Part shown: positions 19,301 through 27,444 of the stretch, piece by piece | How positions within the stretch are numbered: the stretch's first letter is position 1 | How the letters are laid out: the number at the start of each line of letters is the position of its first letter | Source: JBFEYJ01 sp041563315 | GTDB lineage: Bacteria; Pseudomonadota; Gammaproteobacteria; Thiohalomonadales; Thiohalomonadaceae | Length of the DNA stretch: 64,000 nt | Direction: 5' to 3' | Assembly (NCBI GenBank): GCA_041563315.1 | Contig: JBFFNE010000003.1 | Location: 10,800 to 74,799 of the forward strand | Translations under genes and position numbers: made by a program | The notes under the pieces: model-generated | What the model was told of the DNA's origin: nothing | The model's database searches: none | What the model saw: only the letters and a program-made list of their open reading frames with translations

Positions 19301-19928
19301 GGTTGAGGGCGCGGGCACGGTGGGCGGCGACCAGCCCGTCATCGATCATCGCCCGCACGGTCTCGTCGCTAACCGCCTCGATCTTGCCGATTTCGTGGGA
19401 GGTGCGAAAGCCGTCGAAGACATGCAGCAGGGGGATGCGCCCCTGCAGGGTCGCGGCCTGTGCGATGAGTGCCATGTCCATCACCTCCTGCACCGAGTTG
19501 GAGAAGAGTATGCCAAAGCCGGTGGTGCGGGCCGCCATCACATCGCTGTGATCGCCGAAGATGGAGAGAGCCTGGGCAGCCAGTGAGCGGGCGGCGATAT
19601 GAAACACTGTGGGAGAGAGTTCGCCGGCGATTTTATACATATTGGGCAGCATCAGCAGCAGCCCCTGAGAGGCGGTAAAGGTGGTGGAGAGGGCACCGCT
19701 CTGCAGTGCGCCGTGGATCGCCCCCGCGGCGCCGCCCTCACTCTGCATCTCCACGATCTGCGGCACGCTACCCCAAAGGTTCCGTTGACTCTGCGCCGAC
19801 CAGGCATCGGCATGTTCGCCCATGGGTGAGGCGGGCGTGATCGGGTAGATGGCGATGACCTCGTTGCACAGAAAGGCGATGCGCGCGGCAGCTTCGTTGC
19901 CGTCAAGGGTGATCATCCGGCGTTTCAT
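16332..19928 (-). CDS. nifJ: Pyruvate:ferredoxin (flavodoxin) oxidoreductase NifJ
   Basis: Single-chain PFOR of 1198 residues: it oxidises pyruvate and CoA to acetyl-CoA and CO2 with electrons going to ferredoxin or flavodoxin, and can feed nitrogenase. Domains in order: pyruvate/TPP N-terminal domain (IAIYPITPASPMGEHAD), gamma domain near residue 430, two [4Fe-4S] ferredoxin motifs (CIHCGKCPFVCPHG and CTGCTLCVDICP), the proximal cluster CAGCGETPYLKL, and the TPP site GGDGWAYDIGFGGLDHVL with EVYSNTGGQTS. GGAGAG lies six bases before the ATG. Its presence in a genome with nif genes fits electron supply to nitrogen fixation. Confidence 0.96.
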   Translation of the reverse strand: MKRRMITLDGNEAAARIAFLCNEVIAIYPITPASPMGEHADAWSAQSQRNLWGSVPQIVEMQSEGGAAGAIHGALQSGALSTTFTASQGLLLMLPNMYKIAGELSPTVFHIAARSLAAQALSIFGDHSDVMAARTTGFGILFSNSVQEVMDMALIAQAATLQGRIPLLHVFDGFRTSHEIGKIEAVSDETVRAMIDDGLVAAHRARALNPEHPVIRGTSQNPDVYFQARESVNPFYQAMPAIVQQCMDRFAELTGRHYRLYDYYGVEDADRVLILMGSGAETAQETVDHLNAQGEKLGLLKVRLYRPFDAATLIAALPATVSAVAVLDRTKEPGGDGEPLYKDVLSALAQGVASGEAPCSTLPRVIGGRYGLSSKELTPGMVKAVFGELKRDRPKNGFTIGIHDDLSHTSLPWDETFRTDASHKAVSALFYGLGSDGTVSANKNSIKIIGECTDLHAQGYFVYDSKKSGAVTVSHLRFGPEPIRSTYLISDDEAHFVACHQSVFLERYDMLDKAEVGGVFLLNTTAPPDKAWDTLPRKMQQQIIDKGLKFFVIDAYRVADESGMGQRINTVMQTCFFAISDILPQGQAIDAIKQAVEKTYGKKGKQLVEMNFRAIDTSLANLHQVTVPAVADSAFERPSVVPENTPRFVQEVTAKIIAGRGDTLAVSQLPADGTWPTGTSQWEKRNLALEIPEWDEELCIHCGKCPFVCPHGVIRSKVFDPTLAKKAPETFKHVPVKGKEFPEGWHISYQVSPEDCTGCTLCVDICPAKDKQNPGRRALNMVPQPPVREQERCNWEFFLSLPEFDRRKLRPNVIKEAMVTQPLFEFSGACAGCGETPYLKLASQLFGDRMMVANATGCSSIYGGNLPTTPWAHNAEGRGPAWNNSLFEDNAEFGLGMRLAVDKQAELARELLQKLRAEIGEEQVEALLHAEQNSEPGIYDQRERVAELRKILKGIDKPEARQLETVADQLMKKSVWIIGGDGWAYDIGFGGLDHVLASSRNVNILVLDTEVYSNTGGQTSKATPRGAVAKFSAGGKPTAKKDLAMIAMSYENVYVAQVAYGAKDIQTLRAFLEAESWDGPSIIIAYSPCIAWGNDLAHNHEMQDLAVRSGHWPLLRYDPRRLELGENPLQLDSKAPSIGYRDFVANETRFNMLWRSHPESAEQFLHESQEEAQAHFHHYEQLAALSFQKSDTGEDKEK

Positions 19929-20267
19929 ACGGGCTCTCCGTTAAGAACGGGCGTGTTTTTCTTCTTCACACACCATAGCGCCCGGGGGAGGGGGAGACAA
20001 GCGGGGAGGTAAGAACGGTGGTTCAAGGTTCAAAGTCCAAGGTTCAAAGAAGCGCATTCAACTACATTTTGAACTGAAGATTCGAAGTCGGTAGGGGCCG
20101 GATAAGCGGTAGCGAATCCGCGATTTTCACGGGGTTTGCCGGACGCTTGGCTTATCGGGCCTACTGGCCTTGAACCTGTATCTCCATTCACTTCAGCGAG
20201 ACGCCGCTACACTCTGTGGTAGGATGCGGGCATACAACGAACCCACGCCGAGGCTGCCCTTTTCAGG
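19929..20267. other. Divergent intergenic region with repeats
   Basis: The 339 bases between nifJ and the SpmAB-like gene hold the direct repeat GTTCAAGGTTCAAAGT (20021-20036, part of it repeated at 20041) and a palindromic element at 20091-20164. Promoters for both flanking genes must lie here, but none is convincing by eye. Confidence 0.5.
20091..20164. repeat. Palindromic intergenic repeat element (REP/MITE-like)
   Basis: A 74-base element with imperfect inverted ends: GTAGGGGCCGGATAAGC (20091-20107) pairs with GCTTATCGGGCCTAC (20150-20164). An inner pair (GCGAATCCGC) extends the fold. The GTAGG...CCTAC outline and GGATAAGCG core resemble dispersed gammaproteobacterial repeats. Confidence 0.6.
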
Positions 20268-21545
20268 ATGAATGTCGTCTTCTTTGCCATTGTGTTAAGT
20301 GCCTTTGTCGTGGCAGCGTGGAAACAGCTTGGCGGTGCAGTGGGTGAGCCGTCGCCGATGAGTGCGCTCTCTGCGGCGATGGTAGAGTCGGCCAGCGGTG
20401 CGGTGGAGCTGGCCATCGGTCTGGTGGGGGTGATGACCCTGTTCCTTGGCCTGATGAAGGTGGCCGAGGCGGGCGGCATGCTGACCATCCTGGCGCGCCT
20501 GATCCGGCCGCTGATGGTGCGCCTTTTTCCCGATGTCCCGCCGGAACATCCGGCGATGGGAGCGATGATCCTCAATATCTCCGCCAACGCCCTGGGTCTC
20601 GGCAATGCCGCCACCCCGTTCGGTATCCGCGCGATGCAGGAACTCAACAAGCTCAACACCCATCCCGGCACCGCCAGTAACGCGATGGTGCTGTTTCTGG
20701 CCATCAACACCTCCAGTGTGACTCTGTTGCCAACCGGGGTCATTGCCCTGCGTGCCTCGGCCGGTTCCCTCGACCCGGCGGCGATCCTGCCGACCACCCT
20801 GTTTGCCACGGCCTGTTCCACCCTCTTCGCGATTGTCGCGGCGCTTTTCTACCGCCGTTTTTTTCCGCTCGGTCAGCCTTCGACAGTACCTGTGGTTGCC
20901 GCGGATGGGGAGGATGAGGCGACGCCCGTGGAAACGCCGGGCGCCTATCCGCTGTGGGTCTCCTTTTTCGCCCTCGGGCTGTTGGCGGCGCTGATCCCGG
21001 TTACTGTCCTCTATGGCAAGGTGATCGCCCCCTGGATCCTGCCCGGCCTGATGGTCGGCTTCCTCGCCTTTGGCATGTGGCGGCGGGTGCCCATCTACGA
21101 GAGCTTCATCGAGGGGGCAAAGGACGGTTTTCAGGTGGCCCTGCGTATCATCCCTTACCTGGTGGCGATCCTGGTGGCGGTGGGGATGTTCCGCGCCAGC
21201 GGCGCCCTGGACCTGCTGGTTCGTGCTCTGGGCCAGTGGACCACTCCGCTCGGGATGCCTCCCGAGGCGTTGCCGATGGCCCTGCTGCGCCCACTCTCCG
21301 GCTCCGGTGCCTACGGGGTGATGGCGTCGATCATTAACGACCCAGCGGTTGGTCCTGACAGTTACACAGGATATCTGGTCTCGACACTGCAGGGCTCCAC
21401 CGAGACGACTTTTTACGTGCTGGCGGTCTATTTCGGTGCGGTGCAGATCAAACGTATCCGTCATGCCTTGTGGACGGCGCTAAGTGCCGATCTGGTGGCC
21501 ATTATTGCCGCTGTCGTTGCCGTTTCTTTCCTGTTTAGTCTTTGA
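20268..21545 (+). CDS. SpmA-SpmB-like fused membrane protein (nucleoside recognition/Gate domains)
   Basis: A 425-residue polytopic membrane protein that joins regions like spore maturation proteins SpmA and SpmB. The first Gate (nucleoside recognition) half spans about residues 1-210 with SASGAVELAIGLVGVMTLFLGLMK and NISANALGLGNAATPFG. The second spans about 220-425 with LRIIPYLVAILVAVGMFRASGALD and STLQGSTETTFYVLAVYFG. The organism is not a spore former, so the name reflects family only; substrate unknown. The rsmJ start follows the stop directly. Confidence 0.82.
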   Translation: MNVVFFAIVLSAFVVAAWKQLGGAVGEPSPMSALSAAMVESASGAVELAIGLVGVMTLFLGLMKVAEAGGMLTILARLIRPLMVRLFPDVPPEHPAMGAMILNISANALGLGNAATPFGIRAMQELNKLNTHPGTASNAMVLFLAINTSSVTLLPTGVIALRASAGSLDPAAILPTTLFATACSTLFAIVAALFYRRFFPLGQPSTVPVVAADGEDEATPVETPGAYPLWVSFFALGLLAALIPVTVLYGKVIAPWILPGLMVGFLAFGMWRRVPIYESFIEGAKDGFQVALRIIPYLVAILVAVGMFRASGALDLLVRALGQWTTPLGMPPEALPMALLRPLSGSGAYGVMASIINDPAVGPDSYTGYLVSTLQGSTETTFYVLAVYFGAVQIKRIRHALWTALSADLVAIIAAVVAVSFLFSL

Positions 21546-22367
21546 ATGGTAAGCGGCATGAATGACGCTCAGCAGCAATCCGTACCGGTGGTTCCGGCGA
21601 CACCAGCGCTTGCCGAGGCCGCGCAAAGGATCGCCAGCCACTGGGGCCTGACCTATGCTGAAAGCTCCCCAGCTTTATTTCAGCTTCAACTGACCGATAA
21701 GCGACTCGAATTGATCCAGAGCGGCGAGGATGCACCCGGTGCCGTTTATGTCGATTTTGTCACGGGAGCCGTGGCCCATCGACGACGTTTTGGTGGTGGG
21801 CGCGGCCAGAGTATTGCCAAGGCGGTGGGGCTCAAGGGCGGGGCGAACCCGACAGTGCTCGATGCCACCGGTGGCTTGGGACGTGATGCCTTTGTATTAG
21901 CCTCCCTGGGTTGCCGCGTGACCCTGTTGGAGCGCTCACCGGTGGTGGCGGCATTACTGGAGGACGGCGTTAGGCGTGCTATGGCCGATACCGAGATCGG
22001 CAGCTGGGTTGCCGAGCGTCTGCTGCTTATCCATACCGATGCGGTGGTATGGATGGAGGGGCTTGCCGAGGAGGAGTTCCCGGATGTGGTCTATCTCGAC
22101 CCGATGTTTCCGCACCGGCGCAAAAACGCCCAGGTGAAAAAGGAGATGGCGCTTTTCCAGCAGTTGGTGGGCAGCGACGAGGATGCGGATCGCCTGTTGC
22201 CCGCAGCGCTACGAGTGGCGCGAAAGCGGGTGGTAGTCAAAAGGCCCGATTATGCACCGGTGCTGGGGGGGGTGAAACCGACAATGGCGATCACCAGCAA
22301 GAAGCACCGTTTTGATGTTTACGTTAAATCAGAGGCGAGATTTGAGGGGATGGGGGAGAGGGCTTGA
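21546..22367 (+). CDS. rsmJ: 16S rRNA (guanine1516-N2)-methyltransferase RsmJ
   Basis: RsmJ methylates G1516 of 16S rRNA using SAM. The 273-residue protein shows YVDFVTGAVAHRRRFGGGRGQ, the SAM motif VLDATGGLGRDAFVLASLG, ERSPVVAALLEDG, and the catalytic region VVYLDPMFPHR, all characteristic of this family. It begins right after the SpmAB-like stop; a second ATG at 21558 is an alternative start. The last ten or so residues are poorly conserved. Confidence 0.92.
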   Translation: MVSGMNDAQQQSVPVVPATPALAEAAQRIASHWGLTYAESSPALFQLQLTDKRLELIQSGEDAPGAVYVDFVTGAVAHRRRFGGGRGQSIAKAVGLKGGANPTVLDATGGLGRDAFVLASLGCRVTLLERSPVVAALLEDGVRRAMADTEIGSWVAERLLLIHTDAVVWMEGLAEEEFPDVVYLDPMFPHRRKNAQVKKEMALFQQLVGSDEDADRLLPAALRVARKRVVVKRPDYAPVLGGVKPTMAITSKKHRFDVYVKSEARFEGMGERA

Positions 22368-22910
22368 GGGCGCTGCGCGCATGCAACGTCAGACTCTCGC
22401 CAAGCTGCAAAGAAAATAGAACAAAAAGTGTGGTTAGAGCCACCTGGCAGGGTGTACCTGCCCTCAATTTAACGAATACTGTCTGTCTGTCTGGCGGGGG
22501 AGGGGGGAAGTGGTGTTTCGGCTAAAGATAGTGGCGTAGTGGCTATTAATCCAAAGCGGCCGATCAGTCTGTTGCCTCTGGTTGTTGGGGAAATGGCCCG
22601 TAACGCGGATCCACTTTCCTTCTGCTACAGTTGAGGTGAAGCGTGTATCAGCGTCCCAGAACGCGACAATGTTTCTACCGGGGCATCGCGAACGAAACGG
22701 CGATGGTGGCAAGGGGCCCGGTTTGTGCCTGGGAACGACTGCTGGTTGCCGGTTTAGACACGGATGCATTGGCAAGCAGTGTCCGCAGGGTCAACAGTAA
22801 TCAGTAAAGGGCGTACGCATTCCATTGACTTGATGGTGTTTCATTTAATGAAGTGATCCTAGTCCAACAAGCTGAGACTCATATTTAAAATCGGTAGGGT
22901 AGGAGGAACC
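22368..22910. other. Intergenic region with one candidate small gene
   Basis: Between rsmJ and the aldolase gene. The only possible coding segment I find is the short frame at 22643-22807, listed separately. The rest shows no repeat or RNA signature that I can support. Confidence 0.4.
22643..22807 (+). CDS. Possible 54-residue small protein
   Basis: A GTG at 22643 is preceded by GAGGTG, four bases upstream, and opens a 54-residue frame with protein-like composition (CFYRGIANETAMVARG, then AWERLLVAGLDTDALASSVRRV). It could also be the C-terminal stump of a longer lost gene. No family recognised. Confidence 0.3.
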   Translation: MYQRPRTRQCFYRGIANETAMVARGPVCAWERLLVAGLDTDALASSVRRVNSNQ

Positions 22911-23960
22911 ATGGGTGATATTGCCACGTTACTGGCCGAAGAGGCCGAGGACCTGCTTGGTCATAGCTGCAAGGGTATCCCAAAATCGATGCTGCATCTT
23001 CCCGGAGAGGACTATGTCAGCCGGGTAATGGCGGAAAAGGACCGCAGCCCGGCCGTGTTGCGTAACATGCAGCTGTTGTTCAATACCGGACGTCTGTCCG
23101 GTACAGGGTACCTTTCTATTTTGCCGGTGGACCAGGGGGTGGAGCACTCGGCGGGAGCCTCCTTTGCCCCCAACCCGGCCTTCTTCGACCCGGGCAGTAT
23201 CTGCGAGCTGGCCATGGAGGGAGGCTGCAATGCGGTCGCCTCAACCCTCGGTGTGCTCGGCTCGGTGGCCCGAAGTTATGCCCACCGTATCCCTTTCATT
23301 GCCAAGATCAACCACAACGAGTTGCTCACCTATCCCAATATCTACGACCAGACCCTGTTTGGCTCGGTCGATCAGGCCTTCGAACTGGGGGCTGTTGCCG
23401 TGGGGGCAACCATCTATTTTGGTTCCCAGGAGTCGCGGCGGCAGATACAGGAGGTCAGCGCAGCCTTTGCTCACGCCCATGAGCTGGGCATGGTCACTGT
23501 ACTGTGGGCCTATTTGCGCAATAGCAGCTTCAAGCATGAAGGGGTCGATTATCACACCAGTGCCGATCTCACCGGCCAGGGTAATCACCTGGCGGCGACG
23601 TTAAATGCAGACATCATCAAACAGAAGCAGGCGACGAACAATGGTGGCTACAATGCCATCGGTTTCGGTAAGACCCACCCCAAGGTCTATGACACACTGA
23701 CCAGTGATCACCCTATCGACCTGGTACGCTACCAGGTAGCAAACTGTTATATGGGGCGGGTGGGGATGATTAACTCGGGCGGCCCCTCTGGCAAGGATGA
23801 CCTGCACCAGGCGGTTCGTACCGCCGTGATCAACAAGCGTGCTGGGGGGATGGGGTTGATTTCCGGACGCAAGGCCTTTCAGAAACCGATGAAGGAAGGG
23901 GTGGCGTTACTCAATGCGATCCAGGATGTTTATGCAGACAAAAGCATCGATATTGCTTGA
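22911..23960 (+). CDS. fbaB: Class I fructose-bisphosphate aldolase (FbaB/DhnA type)
   Basis: Cleaves fructose-1,6-bisphosphate to glyceraldehyde-3-phosphate and dihydroxyacetone phosphate by a Schiff-base mechanism. The 349-residue protein shows LPVDQGVEHSAGASF, a FIAKINHNELL strand, GAVAVGATIYFGS and, near the C-terminus, GLISGRKAFQKPMKEGV, all typical of the bacterial DhnA/FbaB group. AGGAGGAACC right before the ATG is a strong ribosome-binding site. It stands alone. Confidence 0.93.
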   Translation: MGDIATLLAEEAEDLLGHSCKGIPKSMLHLPGEDYVSRVMAEKDRSPAVLRNMQLLFNTGRLSGTGYLSILPVDQGVEHSAGASFAPNPAFFDPGSICELAMEGGCNAVASTLGVLGSVARSYAHRIPFIAKINHNELLTYPNIYDQTLFGSVDQAFELGAVAVGATIYFGSQESRRQIQEVSAAFAHAHELGMVTVLWAYLRNSSFKHEGVDYHTSADLTGQGNHLAATLNADIIKQKQATNNGGYNAIGFGKTHPKVYDTLTSDHPIDLVRYQVANCYMGRVGMINSGGPSGKDDLHQAVRTAVINKRAGGMGLISGRKAFQKPMKEGVALLNAIQDVYADKSIDIA

Positions 23961-24088
23961 GAAAGGCAGGACCGAGATATGAATTACAGTTACAAGATGG
24001 AGCGGCGCCCCTGCTACGATTAGCTTAAGTTATCCCCTGTGAGACTTCAGTATCGCGGGGTGGGAGGCAACAATCCTCGTCCCTGAAC

Positions 24089-24433
24089 TTAGAGATGAAG
24101 CGTAGGGGTCTCCAGCACTCGCTGGATCTCATCCAGGACCTTCGTCAACTTTTCTGCGTAGCTCTCTTTCTCGCCCCGATTAAGGCACGACTCCATGGCC
24201 TCGGCCGCTGTCTTGAGAGCCGGTACCCCACAGTAGGTCGCAGAGCCATTGAGTTTGTGGACCGCTTCCAGCAGCGAATACAGATCGCCTTCACCGTAGA
24301 GACTGGGTAGCTGAATCTGGTACTCGGAAAGCTCATTTTGCAGTAATTGATAGAGATCGCGGGCCAGTTCAACATTCCCGCCTGCCCGCTTCAGTGCCAA
24401 CTGTTCATCAATAGCACAGGGTGCAGAACTCAT
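24089..24433 (-). CDS. Histidine phosphotransfer (Hpt) domain protein
   Basis: A 114-residue, single-domain Hpt protein that would relay phosphate between a hybrid histidine kinase and a response regulator. The phosphorylatable histidine is in AVHKLNGSATYCGVPAL, followed by helices with KTAAEAMESCL. The start at 24433 is preferred over longer ATGs because GGAGGAA precedes it by about eight bases. No cognate hybrid kinase lies nearby. Confidence 0.85.
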   Translation of the reverse strand: MSSAPCAIDEQLALKRAGGNVELARDLYQLLQNELSEYQIQLPSLYGEGDLYSLLEAVHKLNGSATYCGVPALKTAAEAMESCLNRGEKESYAEKLTKVLDEIQRVLETPTLHL

Positions 24434-24552
24434 CCGTGTGTTCCTCCATAACGAAATATTATCCATAAACTCTACTTGCAATCGTCATTGTTGACAAGCC
24501 CGTTTATAATCAGGGTTCGCGTAACGAGATATTGGCGATTATAGGCATCCTC

Positions 24553-25446
24553 ATGACATTTCCCACCATCGAATCATTCGTCGGCAACACGCCTCTAGTG
24601 CGCCTGCAGCGTCTGCCTGGCGAAACCTCCAACACCCTTCTGGTGAAGCTGGAAGGCAACAATCCAGCCGGTTCAGTCAAGGACCGCCCGGCTCTGTCGA
24701 TGATCCAGCACGCCGAGGCGCGGGGCGAGATCAAGCCGGGTGACACCCTTATTGAAGCCACCTCTGGCAATACCGGTATCGCCCTCGCCATGGCCGCGGC
24801 GATCAAGGGGTACAACATGGTGCTGATCATGCCGGATAATATGAGCGTCGAGCGCCGCGCCTCGATGCGTGCCTACGGCGCTGAGATTATCCTGGTGACC
24901 CGCGAGCAGAGCATGGAGGGGGCTCGCGACTTGGCTCTGCAGATGCAGGCCGAGGGCAAGGGTAAGGTGCTCGACCAGTTCTCAAACCCGGACAATCCGC
25001 TAGCGCACTATGAAACCACCGGCCCCGAGATCTGGCGCGACAGCGAGCGCAAGGTGACCCATTTCGTCAGCGCCATGGGCACTACCGGCACCATCATGGG
25101 CACCTCACGTTATCTCAAGGAGGTGAATCCTGCGATCCAGATCGTTGGCGTTCAGCCGGAAGAAGGCGCCAGTATCCCCGGCATCCGCCGCTGGCCGAAG
25201 GAGTACCTGCCGAGTATTTTTGAGGCGAGCCGTGTGGATCGCACTATCGATATTAGCCAGCAGGCGGCGGAGGAGACCACCCGTCGGCTTGCGGCCGAGG
25301 AGGGGATCTTTTGCGGCATCTCTTCTGGCGGTGCCGTTGCCGCCGCGCTGAAGCTTTCCAGTGAGGTTGAAAACGCCGTGATAGTCGCCATCATCTGCGA
25401 CCGTGGCGACCGCTACCTCTCTACCGGGGTGTTTCCCGTCGAATAA
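24553..25446 (+). CDS. cysM: Cysteine synthase B (O-acetylserine sulfhydrylase) CysM
   Basis: PLP enzyme making cysteine (or S-sulfocysteine from thiosulfate) from O-acetylserine. The 297-residue protein has ESFVGNTPLVRLQRLPG, the PLP lysine in NNPAGSVKDRPAL, the phosphate loop EATSGNTGIALA, and VGVQPEEGASIPGIRRW. Sulfur partner preference for thiosulfate is typical of CysM and would suit a sulfur oxidiser. The start at 24553 is set by homology; no strong ribosome-binding site is visible. Confidence 0.93.
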   Translation: MTFPTIESFVGNTPLVRLQRLPGETSNTLLVKLEGNNPAGSVKDRPALSMIQHAEARGEIKPGDTLIEATSGNTGIALAMAAAIKGYNMVLIMPDNMSVERRASMRAYGAEIILVTREQSMEGARDLALQMQAEGKGKVLDQFSNPDNPLAHYETTGPEIWRDSERKVTHFVSAMGTTGTIMGTSRYLKEVNPAIQIVGVQPEEGASIPGIRRWPKEYLPSIFEASRVDRTIDISQQAAEETTRRLAAEEGIFCGISSGGAVAAALKLSSEVENAVIVAIICDRGDRYLSTGVFPVE

Positions 25447-25535
25447 TGGACTTTAGCTCATGAGGAAGTGCACGCAGGAAATAACAGGGAACAGAGTGGA
25501 GTGGCACTGACTTAACCAATCAGTAAACCGATGCT

Positions 25536-25566
25536 GTCATTCCGGCGTGCCTTTGGCGGGAATGAC
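25536..25566. repeat. Short palindromic dispersed-type repeat
   Basis: GTCATTCCGGCG pairs with CGGGAATGAC across a short loop. The GTCATTCC...GGAATGAC outline is that of a widespread intergenic repeat class in proteobacteria. It lies between cysM and rlmD. Confidence 0.55.
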
Positions 25567-25731
25567 GAAGTAATATGGCGGGTTTTCTTAAGTGAGTGTC
25601 ATTCGGAACAGAGTGCTTTATGTTCTCTGGGGCACGCGTGATTTCACACTCCACCATTGCCTCTGAACTGAAGTTTGTGGAAACAGGCGGGCTCGAATCC
25701 CGCCATTTGCTGTAAAAGGTTATCACTAAGC

Positions 25732-27063
25732 ATGTCAAAACGACGCAGACGTCCAAAACTGCCCACCGAACTGGTCAGGGCAGTCATAGAAGACCTTTCC
25801 CATGATGGCAGGGGTGTCACCCACATCGACGGCAAGACGGTGTTTGTCGAGGGTGCTCTGAAGGGGGAAGAGGTCAGTTTTCTCTATGCGGAAAAAAAAC
25901 GCAGCTATGATGTCGGCGTAGCACAGGATATCCACACGGCTGCACCGGAGCGGGTCGAGCCGAAATGCACTGTCTTTGGTGTGTGTGGTGGCTGTGCCCT
26001 GCAGCACATGGAGGCAGGTGCGCAGATCCACGCCAAGCAGGAAGTGCTGCTGGAGAACTTCGAGCGCATCGGCAAGGTCACCCCGAAGGAGGTCCTGCCG
26101 CCCCTGACCGGTTCCCATTGGGGTTACCGGCGCAAGGCACGCATGGGCGTGCGTTTTGTAGAGAAGAAGGGAAGGGTGTTGATTGGTTTTCGAGAAAAGC
26201 GCAAGCCCTATATCTGCGATATGCACCGCTGTGAGGTGCTGCACCCTTCCGTCGGGGAGCATCTGGATGAACTCAGTGAACTCATCGGCAGTCTTGAGGC
26301 CCGAGACCGCATTGCCCAGATCGAGGTCGCCGTGGATGACACGCAGACCGCCCTGGTGTTTCGCAATCTCAAGCCGCTCACCGGCGGCGACAAGGAAAAA
26401 CTGATCGTCTTTGCCAAGGCCAATGGCTATTGCTTCTTTCTCCAACCGGCCGGCCCGGACAGCGTAGAACCGTTATGGCCGGAGCAGATTCAGCTCAGCT
26501 ACGCGCTGCCGGAGTTTGAGGTCCATTTCAATTTCACCCCCACCGGCTTTACCCAGGTCAACACCGACATTAACCGCAAGATGGTGCCCTATGCCATCGA
26601 CATGCTCGAGGTGAGGCCGGATGAGCGGGTGCTCGATCTTTTCTGCGGCATCGGCAACTTCACCCTGCCGCTGGCGCGCCGCGCCAGGGAGGTGGTCGGG
26701 GTGGAAGGACTTGAGGAGCTGGTCCAACGGGCGCGGCAAAATGCCGCGCTGAACGGGATCGGGAACGTCGAGTTTCACACCGCCGATCTCGCCAAAGAGG
26801 TGGAGCTGCTACCGTGGTGGTCCCAGGGCTTCGACAAGGTGCTGCTCGATCCGGCACGCGACGGCGCCATGGAAGCGATCCCGCATATTGCCAAACTGGG
26901 CGTGAAGCGCATCGTTTACGTCTCCTGCAGCCCGGCCACCCTGGCGCGCGATGCCGGCTTGCTGGTCAATGAATACGGCTACACCCTGGAGAAGGCGGGG
27001 GTGATGGATATGTTTCCGCATACGGTGCATGTGGAGTCGATTGCGTTGTTTACGAAGAAATAA
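25732..27063 (+). CDS. rlmD: 23S rRNA (uracil1939-C5)-methyltransferase RlmD
   Basis: SAM-dependent methyltransferase for U1939 of 23S rRNA, with an Fe-S cluster. The 443-residue product has an N-terminal TRAM-like domain (AVIEDLSHDGRGVTHIDGKTVFVEGALKGE), cluster cysteines in CTVFGVCGGC plus a fourth in MHRCEVLHP, SAM motif VLDLFCGIGNFTLPLAR, and catalytic cysteine in YVSCSPATLARD. The start at 25732 matches the family N-terminus; the longer frame from 25675 is unlikely to be used. Confidence 0.94.
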   Translation: MSKRRRRPKLPTELVRAVIEDLSHDGRGVTHIDGKTVFVEGALKGEEVSFLYAEKKRSYDVGVAQDIHTAAPERVEPKCTVFGVCGGCALQHMEAGAQIHAKQEVLLENFERIGKVTPKEVLPPLTGSHWGYRRKARMGVRFVEKKGRVLIGFREKRKPYICDMHRCEVLHPSVGEHLDELSELIGSLEARDRIAQIEVAVDDTQTALVFRNLKPLTGGDKEKLIVFAKANGYCFFLQPAGPDSVEPLWPEQIQLSYALPEFEVHFNFTPTGFTQVNTDINRKMVPYAIDMLEVRPDERVLDLFCGIGNFTLPLARRAREVVGVEGLEELVQRARQNAALNGIGNVEFHTADLAKEVELLPWWSQGFDKVLLDPARDGAMEAIPHIAKLGVKRIVYVSCSPATLARDAGLLVNEYGYTLEKAGVMDMFPHTVHVESIALFTKK

Positions 27064-27099
27064 CGCTGTACGTATTGTTTGTGTCGCTATCGCGACGGG

Positions 27100-27245
27100 T
27101 TGATTGGATGCGGGGGGGTCCCCCGTGCGCAGGTCACTTCCTCTTGTGCGGCCAAAAGAAAGTAACCAAAGAGAAGGCCGCCCTTATGCATCGCCCTGCG
27201 GGTCCCCTGTGCTTCTCGCTCCGGGAGGGTCCGCCAGACGGGCCT
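27100..27245. repeat. Dispersed-type repeat segment next to a hydrolase stump
   Basis: The stretch with GTCACTTCCTCTTG and GGCCAAAAGAAAGTAACC followed by GC-rich inverted pieces resembles a repeat I recall from many gammaproteobacterial genomes. It replaces the expected upstream part of the hydrolase gene that resumes at 27249. Boundaries are approximate. Confidence 0.45.
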
Positions 27246-27248
27246 TCC

Positions 27249-27434
27249 GTGCCGGTGCTTTATCTCAAAGCAAGCAGGGACAGGTTAATTCCAGTGGATA
27301 CTGCTGAACAGGTGATGCATTTTGTTAAAAACGGGCAAATCATCGAACTGGATGGGCCTCATCTGTTGCTCCAGGAGAATTCTGATTCTGCAGCCAGGAT
27401 TGTGGCTTCATTCATTGAAGAATTGAAATGTTGA
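27249..27434 (+). pseudogene. Alpha/beta hydrolase C-terminal fragment
   Basis: Sixty-one codons encode VPVLYLKASRDRLIPVDTAE and then IIELDGPHLLLQ, the classic late part of a BioH-like alpha/beta hydrolase, with the catalytic Asp in SRDRLIP and the catalytic His in DGPHLLLQ. The nucleophile elbow and all earlier strands are absent. The frame is open upstream to 27075, but those codons come from repeat sequence. Confidence 0.65.
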
Positions 27435-27444
27435 GCGTTAATTT

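Noticed and set aside
20295..21464. Long minus-strand open frame opposite the SpmAB-like gene
   Set aside because: Very rich in His, Arg, Gln and Gly with no family resemblance; a shadow of a high-GC membrane-protein gene.
25692..25715. GCGGG-CTCGAAT-CCCGC, like the T-arm of a tRNA
   Set aside because: No matching anticodon arm, D-arm or 5' acceptor strand is found upstream and no CCA follows. At best a very short remnant; not called as a tRNA or attachment site.
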